DNA of 21,047 nt from a virus, in the IMG/VR virus record IMGVR_UViG_3300010379_001564, positions 1 to 21,047 of that record. The stretch is one strand, 5' to 3'. Shown here one piece after another: positions 1-7,639 of the stretch; the stretch's first letter is position 1, and every line of letters begins with the position of its first letter. Position numbers and translations under genes: made by a program. Under the pieces are notes generated by a model, which was not told the origin of the DNA, did not search any database, and worked only from the letters and a program-made list of their open reading frames with translations.

Positions 1-608
1 GACAATCCGTGCGCCGCGCTCGTCGTAATGGTTACCAGGTAGCCGTTTTGCGCCGCGCCATTCGGACTCGCCACGATCGCCACCGCAGCTGGCTGCGTCG
101 CTCCGTTAGGGCTGGCCACGATGCCCACAATTACGTTTTCATCCACCACCGTTGGCCCGGCGCCTGGTCCGCCCTGGCTCACGCGGTCGAAATTCGTGTC
201 GTCGTACTGCCGCGGCAGATCATTGCCCGTCATCCCATCGCTGACCGCCAGATATTCCCTGCCGAACAATGTTGTCGAATTGGCGTATGCGTTCGCCGCC
301 AGGCCGCTGGCAAACTGTGTCAGCGTTCCCGGCGCCGATTCCTTGTAAAGATTCCCGGCGCCATCCATGGCCAGCGTGCGCAGTACGCCGCTGAGCGTCG
401 CAAACGTCTTCAAGTAATTCACGGTCGGATTTCCCGCCAGCGGCCCGAACAGCGTCTGCAATCCCGGCCGCGTCGTCACGCCCCCATTGGCGAAAAAGAC
501 GTCCTGGCAATCCGGCGACACCCCATGCGGCAGATCCGCGGGTGACATGTCGCTGACCAGCCCGCCAAAAATCTCAATCGGTGCATCCAATGATCCTATC
601 GTCGACAT
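1..608 (-). CDS. Phage tail structural protein, N-terminal part (runs off the left edge)
   Basis: An open frame of 202 complete codons starts at ATG 608 and has no stop before the window edge. AAGAAG lies about 5 bases before the ATG. The N-terminus (GGLVSDMSPADLPHGVSPDC around residues 15-34, then NGGVTTRPGL at 41-50) matches the opening I remember from many phage tail-tip, nozzle or virion proteins, in which a GGL...LP.G.SPDCQ segment precedes a beta-rich body. The rest is rich in Gly, Ala, Thr and Asn, with no membrane segment or signal peptide. The octapeptide IVASPNGA occurs twice, at residues 163-170 and 178-185. It is the last gene of the module seen here, downstream of the protease pair and separated from them by a repeat-filled gap. 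A tail role is inferred; the exact part is not clear. Confidence 0.6.
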   Translation of the reverse strand, partial: MSTIGSLDAPIEIFGGLVSDMSPADLPHGVSPDCQDVFFANGGVTTRPGLQTLFGPLAGNPTVNYLKTFATLSGVLRTLAMDGAGNLYKESAPGTLTQFASGLAANAYANSTTLFGREYLAVSDGMTGNDLPRQYDDTNFDRVSQGGPGAGPTVVDENVIVGIVASPNGATQPAAVAIVASPNGAAQNGYLVTITTSAAHGL

Positions 609-1044
609 ATGTTCTTCTTTTGGAGTGCGGTCCCGCGACTGCGAGGCCGCTTTTGCGGTCTAAAATCCTGCTACGTACTTCATTGCTTCACGGTCTCTCG
701 CGTCATGGCCGGTCTTTGCTCTGTCCGGGTCGGGCCCCCTTTGCTAGGCGAGCCGCCAACGTGACCACACCTCAACCCTACCCCTCGCTACGATCTTCGC
801 TCTTCGTAGCGACGCTCGGGCCCTGCGGGGGCGCACCACGTCCGCGCCCCTCACCCCGCTCGGCAACCTCTACCCGCCCAGCAATCCATCGCTTCGGGTA
901 GTGGTACAGGTTGAGGATTTAGGTCGGAAGATCGGCAACGAAAATGTCGTAATGGTGCTAGCTAGGCCTTTGTGGGCCAGAATACACAGCGTCAAAAATG
1001 AGTGGGACTAAGCTGAACTGCTTTGAGAAGGCAGAAGAGCACTG
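609..1044. other. Gap of 436 bases without a convincing gene; contains a large imperfect inverted repeat
   Basis: No open frame here has a ribosome site or protein-like composition. The stretch holds the leader of the tail gene on its left and, in the middle, a long inverted repeat (770-916) listed separately. The right part (918-1044) is less GC-rich and unremarkable. A promoter for the tail gene could lie here, but I see no clear pair of boxes. Confidence 0.5.
770..916. repeat. Nested inverted repeat, about 147 bases
   Basis: The outer arms are CCTCAACC (770-777) and GGTTGAGG (909-916), a perfect 8-base pairing. CTACCC (near 779) and GGGTAG (near 897) can extend it loosely. Inside lies a perfect 9-base hairpin, TCGCTACGA (785-793) with TCGTAGCGA (804-812). 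The interior is very GC-rich. It may be a chromosomal repeat element or a structured leader; no open frame crosses it. Confidence 0.5.
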
Positions 1045-1242
1045 CTACTGGTTCTTGGGTGCCATGAAACCAGTGCTGGTTATAAAATCCTCCCTCATGA
1101 TGGGACTGCCAGTAAATGAGGGCTGGACGTCCAACGTGGTCACAGGCTGAACCTTAGAAGGACTGGCAATGAGGTTGACCTCTGGAGCGCCGATATCCAC
1201 GGCAGGCACCTCGGTAGGGTTGAGAGGGTTTTTCTTTGTCAT
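1045..1242 (-). CDS. Unknown 65-residue protein coupled to the serine protease gene
   Basis: The start ATG (1242-1240) overlaps the stop TGA of the protease gene in an ATGA, so the two are very likely translationally coupled. GAAGAAGAG just upstream, inside the protease gene, can serve as ribosome site. A longer reading from 1266 exists but lies inside the protease frame. The 65 residues (MTKKNPLNPTEVPAVDIGAP at the N-terminus) are rich in Pro, Val, Thr and Ser, with no Cys, no membrane segment and no motif I recognise. The strict coupling suggests a partner, substrate or regulator of the protease, which is inference only. Codon use is less GC-rich than in the phage structural genes. Confidence 0.6.
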   Translation of the reverse strand: MTKKNPLNPTEVPAVDIGAPEVNLIASPSKVQPVTTLDVQPSFTGSPIMREDFITSTGFMAPKNQ

Positions 1243-2417
1243 TTCTCTTCTTCCCAGCGTTGCCATAGGACCTCCTGTCTAATCGCATCTTGCAGACTGC
1301 CAGCGAGATTCGCAGTCGTCCGCTCGATTCTGAGGTCAGTTTTGAAGACATCAGCACGCGCAGCCGACTCTATGTAGGCCCCCAAAATGGGGTCCAATTT
1401 CACCTTTCCTGGGGCAGCGGGAGCCCCACTAACAAAGGGTATCATTGCCGCGGCAAGCTTTACAAACTGATCTTCTTTAACCGCACCCAAAGTTATACCG
1501 GCCTCTGCAAGTGCGTGCATTTGTTGGACTAATTGCGCTGTCGAGAGATGGGTCGGCCCAGGGACAGGGCCCGACTTGAGTTCCAGTTCTCGAAGAGCGT
1601 TGAATGGTTCCTTCAGCTTCAAATCCTCTTCATACTCACGGTATAATTCCCACATCAGCGATTCAACTTCGTCAGTTGGCGCTTCGACCTTGAGCTTAAG
1701 GTCGTTTTTTGCCTCTTCCCGGTTTATGGGATGCCCATGGTAAAACAGGTTCGATTTTAAGTTGTCGATCAGCTGCTCAATCTCATGTTCCTCCGATTCA
1801 GCCATGTGCAGTCTAAGAAGCTTCCGCGCCATTAGTCGGGATTGATTATGGTGTCTCTGAACGTTTCCTATCGCCAGCGGATGAATCTTCTCTGTGAGCG
1901 CGACAAGGGCTTGAACCAGCTCGTCTTCATGGGTTATTCCAACGTCTTCCTTCACCAACTTGAAGAATGCGGTCACATCCTCAACGCTGATTGGAGCAAG
2001 CTGTCCCGGGGCCAGCGGATGGGGCGGATTAAAAATGTTGGCCACCGAAGGGTCTATCGGACCCAAACAACCCATCTTGTGCATTACAATCTTGTTCGCA
2101 CCGAGCGCAATGAGGGTCGCAGCACTGAATGCATGCGAAGGGACGAGAACGGAAACGTCCTTCGCGTACTGCCGAATTAAGCTTACGATGCGCCAAGGGA
2201 CTGTGCCAGAGCCACCGTTGCTGTAAATAAAGAGGTCCACCCCCTTCTGTGCCAGTTGCCGACCTGCCTCCAGGTGGTCGTACATAATTCTGAAGGCATC
2301 ATCGGCGATTTTAATTTCATGGCCAGGGCGAGTAGACGTAACGTAGGTAACTAACAGACGGTGTTCCCTAGCGACCTGCAGCTTTTCGATTAGACTCTTG
2401 CGAGTGGCTCGCGACAT
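1239..2417 (-). CDS. SDH/SppA-type serine protease (ClpP-fold, serine dehydrogenase proteinase family)
   Basis: This 392-residue protein has the ClpP/crotonase-like core of SppA-type and serine-dehydrogenase-proteinase (SDH) enzymes. Visible marks are IYSNGGSG (residues 64-71, oxyanion region), then PSHAFSAATLIALGA (93-106) with the likely nucleophile Ser98, and KMGCLGPIDPS (114-124). Family members usually pair the serine with a lysine or an Asp/His; I cannot assign the partner. No signal peptide is present, so a cytoplasmic or membrane-associated location is likely. The C-terminal third is helical and charged. An ATG with GGAG 9 bases upstream and a good promoter-like pair supports the start. 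It forms an operon with the 65-residue gene. Base composition is lower in GC than in the phage genes, suggesting separate acquisition. Confidence 0.8.
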   Translation of the reverse strand: MSRATRKSLIEKLQVAREHRLLVTYVTSTRPGHEIKIADDAFRIMYDHLEAGRQLAQKGVDLFIYSNGGSGTVPWRIVSLIRQYAKDVSVLVPSHAFSAATLIALGANKIVMHKMGCLGPIDPSVANIFNPPHPLAPGQLAPISVEDVTAFFKLVKEDVGITHEDELVQALVALTEKIHPLAIGNVQRHHNQSRLMARKLLRLHMAESEEHEIEQLIDNLKSNLFYHGHPINREEAKNDLKLKVEAPTDEVESLMWELYREYEEDLKLKEPFNALRELELKSGPVPGPTHLSTAQLVQQMHALAEAGITLGAVKEDQFVKLAAAMIPFVSGAPAAPGKVKLDPILGAYIESAARADVFKTDLRIERTTANLAGSLQDAIRQEVLWQRWEEEK

Positions 2418-2437
2418 GTGCGGATCTCCGAGTGCGT

Positions 2438-2466
2438 ACTATATCCGAAAATGCCTTACGCAGCAA
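2438..2466 (-). promoter_or_regulatory. Sigma-70-type promoter for the serine protease unit
   Basis: On the minus strand TTGCTG (2466-2461) and TATAGT (2443-2438) are separated by exactly 17 bases, and the ATG follows 20 bases after the -10 box. The region is AT-rich compared with its surroundings. A TTGACA at 2512-2507 lies further upstream but has no good partner at the right distance. This would let the protease pair be expressed apart from the structural operon. Confidence 0.5.
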
Positions 2467-2588
2467 TCCTAGTACCCATACTCAACAAATAAGTAATTTC
2501 CTTAATTGTCAAGGCGTGGTCAGACATCCCTACTGCCATCGTGGGAGTCACGCGCCGTGTAGAATTTTAGATTAAACCACCACCCCTT

Positions 2589-2613
2589 CCTGATATCTGA
2601 TCGCTGACATCTG
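2589..2613. repeat. R1 repeat (TGATCGCTGAT-type short tandem)
   Basis: CCTGATATCTGATCGCTGAC belongs to a family built of tandem 9-10 base units of the form TGATcgC/TGATatC. Related copies lie at 7177, 8525 and 8895 between genes, and at 12621, 13683, 15224 and 17346 inside genes. Confidence 0.75.
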
Positions 2614-2662
2614 TTGTCCTGAAGTTGCTTCTCAGGCGTGCCCGGTGCACGTTTCATTTTTC

Positions 2663-2684
2663 GGGCGGCGATCCTTCGCCGCCC
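2663..2684. terminator. GC-rich hairpin directly after the zinc-ribbon gene
   Basis: GGGCGGCG (2663-2670) pairs perfectly with CGCCGCCC (2677-2684) around a 6-base loop. It begins 3 bases past the TAA of the 2690-3326 gene. On the minus strand the stem is followed by GAAAAATG rather than a U-run, so it is not a canonical intrinsic terminator in that direction; on the plus strand TGTTTATTTT follows. Its position still suggests an RNA 3' end or a stabilising structure. Confidence 0.4.
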
Positions 2685-2687
2685 TGT

Positions 2688-3326
2688 TTATTTTGCATTT
2701 CCCTTTTCTCTCATCTTCCCCAAATCCAGCGTTGTCTCCGCCTCTCTCGGCACCAATCCAAACTCCGCCGCCTTCGCCCTGTTTAGAATCGCCCGGCAGG
2801 AGCGGCACACGGCCACGCCGGCCTTGATCTTCTCGCCGCAAGCAGGGCATTCCGCCTGGGGCTTTGGGTCATACAGCCACGGCTTGTCCAACTTCAATTC
2901 CCGCGCCGCGCGCCTCTCCAAGTCCGTGATGAACATCGGATTGTGCGAACGCTCCCACTCCAGGTCCGCCGCCTCCACCAATCGCCGGTGAAACGCATCC
3001 AGCTTCCTGTGCGCCTCCGCCAGTTCCGCTTCCGTCGGCACCGGCCCGGCCGCCACAAACACGCCGTGAAAACTCCCTTCGCCGGAATCGCCATTGAGCT
3101 CCCGCACCAGATCATCCGCAATCTCCCGCGCGGAAATCGGGAATTCCATGGTGCGCTTGTCCCCCAGGTCCATGATGCCCTTGCAGCCATGAATGGGAGT
3201 GACCGCGAATGCCTCGCCGGGCTCCGGCGCGCGGATCTCCAGCGAGCCAAAATAGGTGCGGTGGCGCGGCGGCCACTTTTGCGTGGAGATATTCACCAAC
3301 GCAACGACATCGTTCTGCGTGTTCAT
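2688..3326 (-). CDS. Unknown phage-module protein with C-terminal zinc ribbon
   Basis: A 212-residue protein; I start it at ATG 3326, with GAGGAAAAC just upstream, instead of the longer frame from 3389. The N-terminal two thirds (1-155) are mixed alpha/beta with no motif I recognise. A four-cysteine zinc ribbon follows: CPACG with Cys160/Cys163 and CRSC with Cys174/Cys177. The C-terminus is charged (LGKMREKGNAK). A possible helix at 98-127 is rich in Glu, Ala and Arg. It lies after the tail-spike-like gene and before the protease unit, with repeat-filled gaps on both sides, so it may have its own transcription. Function unknown; the ribbon suggests nucleic acid or protein binding. Confidence 0.65.
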   Translation of the reverse strand: MNTQNDVVALVNISTQKWPPRHRTYFGSLEIRAPEPGEAFAVTPIHGCKGIMDLGDKRTMEFPISAREIADDLVRELNGDSGEGSFHGVFVAAGPVPTEAELAEAHRKLDAFHRRLVEAADLEWERSHNPMFITDLERRAARELKLDKPWLYDPKPQAECPACGEKIKAGVAVCRSCRAILNRAKAAEFGLVPREAETTLDLGKMREKGNAK

Positions 3327-3420
3327 GTTTTCCTCATGTTGTTTTCTTGAACCTGAAATCCGAAGTTGACCCAACGCGCACAAGCGCACCTTCTTTTATT
3401 TCAATCGATTGCCCTAGGAG

Positions 3421-3445
3421 AATCCAACTTCACCCAAGTTGGATT
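3421..3445. repeat. Perfect 10-base hairpin upstream of the zinc-ribbon gene
   Basis: AATCCAACTT (3421-3430) pairs perfectly with AAGTTGGATT (3436-3445) around CACCC. It lies about 95 bases upstream of the ATG at 3326 and about 160 bases after the stop of the tail-spike-like gene. It is AT-richer than the other palindromes here and matches none of their families. It could be an operator or a terminator of the upstream gene. Confidence 0.45.
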
Positions 3446-3473
3446 TTATCTCCTCATCCACGTCCCAAAATCT

Positions 3474-3530
3474 GTCATTCCGACCGGAGGGACGGCGCTT
3501 TTGGCCGTCCCGGAGCGGAGGAATCCCTCT
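3474..3530. repeat. R2 repeat, full copy between genes
   Basis: It opens with GTCATTCCGACCGGAG and ends with GGAATCCCTCT. ATTCC pairs with GGAAT to close the element. The interior hairpin is GGGACGGC/GCCGTCCC around GCTTTTG. See 11585, 12566, 15145, 15907, 17309 and 19292 for copies that share the ends but not the interior. Confidence 0.8.
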
Positions 3531-3603
3531 TAAACTTCGGAATTCAAGTTGAATTCTGGTGCCAAGGGATGATGGGGTGTATTGCGTTCCGCAAAGCCTG
3601 CTT

Positions 3604-6600
3604 CTACTGCATGCGATACTGGATGCTCACATTCGCGTCGGCGGGTGACGTTGTACAACCCGCCGCGGCTGTCTGCACGCTCAACGTCAACGCCGTTCCC
3701 GCCGCGTAGTTCTGCGCAATGACGCCGGAATCGTTCGCCGCACCGGAGATCGTTAAGTTGACGGGTGATGTGCCGTCCGTCAGACACACCACCGCGTTCG
3801 TCGTGCACCCCGCCGGCGCCGTCTTCGCTTGCACCTGCACACGGGTTACCGTGACACCCTTATCCGGGGTCCACGTCGCGCCCGTCCACGTCGCAGTTAA
3901 CGCACCGGGAAGGAAGATGTTTTGTTCGCCGCGAGGAGCAGCCGTGAGGGCTTCACTTCCCAGATGAAGTTTGTACGTGGAGAGCCCTCCCGCGGAAACG
4001 AGCGAAGCCCCGGCTTGGTTTGAGTAGGGTGTGTTGGAGCTGCACCTGAACTGGTAGTTGTCCACGACCGTGCCGCCGGGCACAGCCACCTGCGGCATGC
4101 TACAACCTGCGTCATTCGGGTTAATCAGTCCACTGTCGCGGTACAGGTTCAGGCCAACCGCACCCGTAGGGAAGGTTGCCGGGGCTGTCACAGTGATGGT
4201 TTGATTGCCGGAAGTCGTGGTCCCCGTAATTGCCGGTCCGACCAGCGTTTCATTTCCATCCGCGTCCACTGCCGAGAACTGGTAGGAGTGCACCCCCACT
4301 GGAACTCCGCCGCCCCCGCTCACCACCGCGCTTTGTGGCGCTGCGGGAATACCCATTTGATAAGCGACGTGCGAGGTGTTTTGCAGGCGCGTGTTCCAGT
4401 TCAACTGGTCGCTGAATGAGGAAGTGTTATAAGCCACGATTCCGTTGTTTGCGCCGAGATAGGAACAGGGTGCCCCATAAACTTGCAGGCCGTTATAGTT
4501 TGTGCTGGTGCCCACCTCGAAGAGTGGCTGATATCCCGTCGCGCAGGCTGCGTTGGTAACGACTATACCCACGTTGCCTGCCACGTTCGTCAGGTCAATC
4601 GGGGGAGTGGACTGCCCGCCAATCAAGTCCGCGTAGCTGAAGTTGTACACGTTGATGTTGAATATGCCGTAGTTGGGATTGTTGACACGAATGGCCGGGA
4701 TGTAGCCACCCTCCACGAGGAGTTCCGTGAACGCCCAGTGATTCCACGCGCTGCTCAACACGCCGCAGCCGTCCACCAGAAGTCCTCCATAAATGGAGGT
4801 CAGGTAGGTGTAACCAATAGCTGGCAATATAGGAGAAGTCTGCCCCGTGCCGCAGTTGGTGGTAAACAGCGCCGCAGTTGGCGAACTAAAGTCGTTCGCA
4901 CTGGTCTGCCAGACGCCGCGTGTCCAGAATCGCCCGAAACCCGACTTGGCTACATAGACGTTGGAGTTTCCGTTCGTGTTGGTAAGGTACACGTCGTCGT
5001 ACCGGAAGTCGGTCGGCCCATCGCCGTTCGAGGCCTCGTCCTCGTAGAGACAGGTCTGGTAAGGCTGAGCGCATGTGACATTGAGGTTGGCCATGAAATC
5101 GTTCGTGGAAGCCTGCCCGTTGATGTAGATCATCGGGTAGGCAAAACCCGTAACCTGCGTTCTGGCCGCCTCCCAGTAGCCTGAACCAGCCGAAGTAGTT
5201 CCGCCCGGACCCCCACGCAACGTCATACCGTGACCAAGTTGTATGGGCGCGTTCAGCCAAAGCGGACCCTCGAAATCAAACTCTCCTCCGCAACCGGCAT
5301 TTCCTGCGGGCAGTCCACCGGCGAAGGTGTGAAAAGAGGAAAGCGGCGCGTAGCTACCAGCTCCGGCGCCCGGCTCCGAAGGCGCGTAGAATATCGCCCC
5401 ACCCGTGTTTGCCGGAATCGAAGCGCATGCTGCCACGATGGCTGGCCAGTTGTCGTGCACAACTTTCACGCCAGAAACCGCGTTGCTGGAGGAAGCCGCG
5501 AGCGTGAGTGTCGTCGTTCCTCCGCCAGATACGATGCTGGTAGAGAGCCAGCCGTTCGAGGTCGCTGTAGGAGCCGTCTGCGAAGCGTCGCCGTTGTCGA
5601 TGTTCGTGGCCAAGGCTCCAAGTCCGCGGTCAAGGAAGTAGCTGTCCTGACCCGTCGCCACGCCCACGAGATTGTAGTTGGCCGCGTTGGCGGGCAGCGC
5701 GCAAGACCCTCCCGTGCAGCGATAGATGAGATGCTTCAGGACGGTGTACGCTGTCGGCGCATTCCATTTCACCGCCACCTGCCCAGCTACGCGAAGGTTG
5801 CCGCTTGTTACCGTTCCGCTGGCATCGTTCACGCCGTATTGGTTATAGGTGATGTTGGTGCCGGAGGCCGAAGTCGTGGTAAACGCGCCCTCGAAACCGG
5901 ACTGGCCCGTAGTCCCGCTCTGCACTTCAATCTGTGAACCGGAAATGATGCTGTTCGCGGCGGTGATGGTCACTACGCCCGAAGCCCGCGCTCCCGCAGT
6001 GATGGTGTACGTCTGAATCCCAAGTGTCGCTACCGCATTCGCCACGCTTCCCGCCGCGCTGCATGCGGTTTTGCCGTTCTGATAGTCCTCGTCCACCACG
6101 CAGTAATAGTAGGTGGTCGAGCCGGTCGCCCCCACCGCCGCTGCCGTTACGCCCGTAGGCGTCGAAATCGTTGGCGTCGGCCCCGCTCCCAGCACCACAA
6201 GCCCCTGCCCATTGGCGAAATCCAGCGCGCTCGCCAGCGTCAGCGTCGAGGACGATGCCAACATGGTGCCCGTGGTTCCGTTGCGGTAATACGTCGGGCT
6301 CATGTACCACCCATACCGCGACAAGTCGTACCAAGGATTCGGCCCCTTGGTGTGGAAGTCCGCGTCAATATTCTGTGGCGCCGTGAACGTGTTCGGCGTA
6401 TTTGTCTGCGCTCCGGTACCGCTCGCAATCGGGCCCACTTCCACGCCGGTGTCATCTTTGTAATACAGCCGCTTGTCCGCCGTCTTCGTGTAGAAGTTCA
6501 CGGAGCCCGCGCCCGGCGTGCCTGGCGCCGTGCTCTGATTCGTGAGGCTCAACGTGCTGCTCGCCAGGTTTCCCACCACCGACGTGCTGCCATTCACCGT

Positions 6601-7050
6601 CAGGTTGCCGCTAAGGCTCAAGGTAAACGCGTTGATCGCGCCCGTGGAAGAAATGCTGCTGAACGTTGGCGAAGAGGGATCGCTCGGCAGAATCACATTC
6701 GGCAATTGCTTCGTGGTGATCCCGGGGCCGGAGATCTCGATCTCATACTTCCCCGGCACGGCGTAAAAGCTGTAATTCCCCATGCCATCCGTGACCGTGG
6801 GATTAGCTAGCGCCTGGGTCAGCCCCGGATCGGAGTAAATCAGCGCGAGCGGCGTACACGGCTGCCCGCTCGCCGGCATCGCGCACACCCGCACCCCTGC
6901 ACCGGCCAGCGGTACCCCGCGCGTGTTGAACACGATGTCGTCTTTGCGCGACCCCTGCCCCTGCGCCGGTCCCACCACTCCCGGCCACAAGTGCAGCGCC
7001 ACCGCCAATATCGCCCACAAAATTCCCATACTGACTTTTGATCGTATCAT
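3604..7050 (-). CDS. Tail-spike/fibre-like protein with N-terminal signal peptide
   Basis: A protein of 1148 residues. Residues 1-33 form a good signal peptide (MIRSK, a hydrophobic stretch from about 9 to 28, then AQG). Residues 36-120 look like a carboxypeptidase-regulatory-type beta sandwich (GVPLAGAGVRV ... GNYSFYAVPGKYEIEI). Residues 175-210 (APGTPGAGSVNFYTKTADK, then LYYKDDTG) are typical of phage tail-fibre stalks. VHDNWPAIVAACASIPANTG begins a pectate-lyase-like beta-helix part rich in Asn, Gly and Thr. Two similar FN3-like modules with YYYCVVDEDYQNGKT and YQFSAVDADGNET flank the helix. Scattered cysteines fit an exported protein. No catalytic site can be assigned. The signal peptide is odd for a virion part; a secreted adhesin or surface protein carried on the element is the alternative. 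Confidence 0.7.
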   Translation of the reverse strand: MIRSKVSMGILWAILAVALHLWPGVVGPAQGQGSRKDDIVFNTRGVPLAGAGVRVCAMPASGQPCTPLALIYSDPGLTQALANPTVTDGMGNYSFYAVPGKYEIEISGPGITTKQLPNVILPSDPSSPTFSSISSTGAINAFTLSLSGNLTVNGSTSVVGNLASSTLSLTNQSTAPGTPGAGSVNFYTKTADKRLYYKDDTGVEVGPIASGTGAQTNTPNTFTAPQNIDADFHTKGPNPWYDLSRYGWYMSPTYYRNGTTGTMLASSSTLTLASALDFANGQGLVVLGAGPTPTISTPTGVTAAAVGATGSTTYYYCVVDEDYQNGKTACSAAGSVANAVATLGIQTYTITAGARASGVVTITAANSIISGSQIEVQSGTTGQSGFEGAFTTTSASGTNITYNQYGVNDASGTVTSGNLRVAGQVAVKWNAPTAYTVLKHLIYRCTGGSCALPANAANYNLVGVATGQDSYFLDRGLGALATNIDNGDASQTAPTATSNGWLSTSIVSGGGTTTLTLAASSSNAVSGVKVVHDNWPAIVAACASIPANTGGAIFYAPSEPGAGAGSYAPLSSFHTFAGGLPAGNAGCGGEFDFEGPLWLNAPIQLGHGMTLRGGPGGTTSAGSGYWEAARTQVTGFAYPMIYINGQASTNDFMANLNVTCAQPYQTCLYEDEASNGDGPTDFRYDDVYLTNTNGNSNVYVAKSGFGRFWTRGVWQTSANDFSSPTAALFTTNCGTGQTSPILPAIGYTYLTSIYGGLLVDGCGVLSSAWNHWAFTELLVEGGYIPAIRVNNPNYGIFNINVYNFSYADLIGGQSTPPIDLTNVAGNVGIVVTNAACATGYQPLFEVGTSTNYNGLQVYGAPCSYLGANNGIVAYNTSSFSDQLNWNTRLQNTSHVAYQMGIPAAPQSAVVSGGGGVPVGVHSYQFSAVDADGNETLVGPAITGTTTSGNQTITVTAPATFPTGAVGLNLYRDSGLINPNDAGCSMPQVAVPGGTVVDNYQFRCSSNTPYSNQAGASLVSAGGLSTYKLHLGSEALTAAPRGEQNIFLPGALTATWTGATWTPDKGVTVTRVQVQAKTAPAGCTTNAVVCLTDGTSPVNLTISGAANDSGVIAQNYAAGTALTLSVQTAAAGCTTSPADANVSIQYRMQ

Positions 7051-7069
7051 GTGCTTCGCAGTCCTGTAG

Positions 7070-7122
7070 CTCAGGCCTTCAGGCCTGAGGTTTTTCTCTT
7101 GTCATTCCGCGGTGACGAATCC
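7070..7122. repeat. R3 hairpin plus remnant of R2
   Basis: CTCAGGCCTTCAGGCCTGAG (7070-7089) is a perfect stem with a TTCA tetraloop, followed by GGTTTTT. Next to it GTCATTCCG (7101) and CGAATCC (7116) are the ends of a shortened R2 element. The same R3 stem recurs inside the scaffold gene at 12584-12603, there nested in an R2 element. Confidence 0.7.
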
Positions 7123-7176
7123 GGTTTCAGTGCTTGCCTCAAGCTCACATTCTAAATGCGGCTAGCAGAATCGCTT

Positions 7177-7207
7177 CCTGATCGCTGATATCTGATCGCT
7201 GATATCC
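7177..7207. repeat. R1 repeat in the gap before the tail-spike-like gene
   Basis: Three adjoining units of the type TGATCGC/TGATATC lie here, ending 4 bases before the stop codon of the 115-residue gene (7211). Confidence 0.75.
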
Positions 7208-7210
7208 CGT

Positions 7211-7558
7211 TTACAACAGCTTCCTCGCTGTGATTGAGAGCTGCACAATGTCCGTCGTCACGCTGGCGGGATACGCTCCCGCCGTGATTTCCGTCCCGCC
7301 TCCAACGAACGCTTTCAACTTCCAGTTATTCAACGCCGTGCCCTGCACCGGAATGTAATACCCGCTGTTGCCGTTCTGGCTCTCAGCAAACACCTGCACG
7401 ATCGTGTCCGACGGCAGCTTGTCCGCCACTTGCGTGAAGTCCAGCGTGTCTCCGCCCGTGGGATAATTTCCCGTGAATGCCAGTGTCGCCACCGCGTACA
7501 CAAAATTGCTCGCACTCGAGTCCACATTCAACGGACCCAAAGAAATCGTAATCGCCAT
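7211..7558 (-). CDS. Small virion-type protein, unknown part
   Basis: The protein has 115 residues from ATG 7558, which has a strong GGAGAGGGGTGAGGGG upstream; the frame upstream to 7582 is the ribosome-site region read as protein. It opens MAITISLGPLNVDSSASNFV and is predicted as all-beta, with Thr, Ser, Gly and Val alternation, no Cys and no charged tail. Such small beta proteins next to head-tail adaptors are often capsid decoration or tail-surface proteins, but I recognise no family. It lies between the adaptor-like gene and the tail-spike-like gene. Confidence 0.6.
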   Translation of the reverse strand: MAITISLGPLNVDSSASNFVYAVATLAFTGNYPTGGDTLDFTQVADKLPSDTIVQVFAESQNGNSGYYIPVQGTALNNWKLKAFVGGGTEITAGAYPASVTTDIVQLSITARKLL

Positions 7559-7639
7559 CCCCTCACCCCTCTCCTGGCTCAAAAGCCTCTTGCTGAAAAC
7601 TCTTTACTTAAAACTTAAAACTGCGAACTGAAAACTGCC

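Noticed and set aside
9-901. Long plus-strand open frames at the left end (for example 9-545 and 581-901)
   Set aside because: They are antisense to the tail gene or lie in the repeat-rich gap, are Arg/Pro-rich and lack ribosome sites.
3539-3555. GAATTC inverted pair (GAATTCAAGTTGAATTC)
   Set aside because: Short, single, and no clear relation to a promoter or gene; probably chance.
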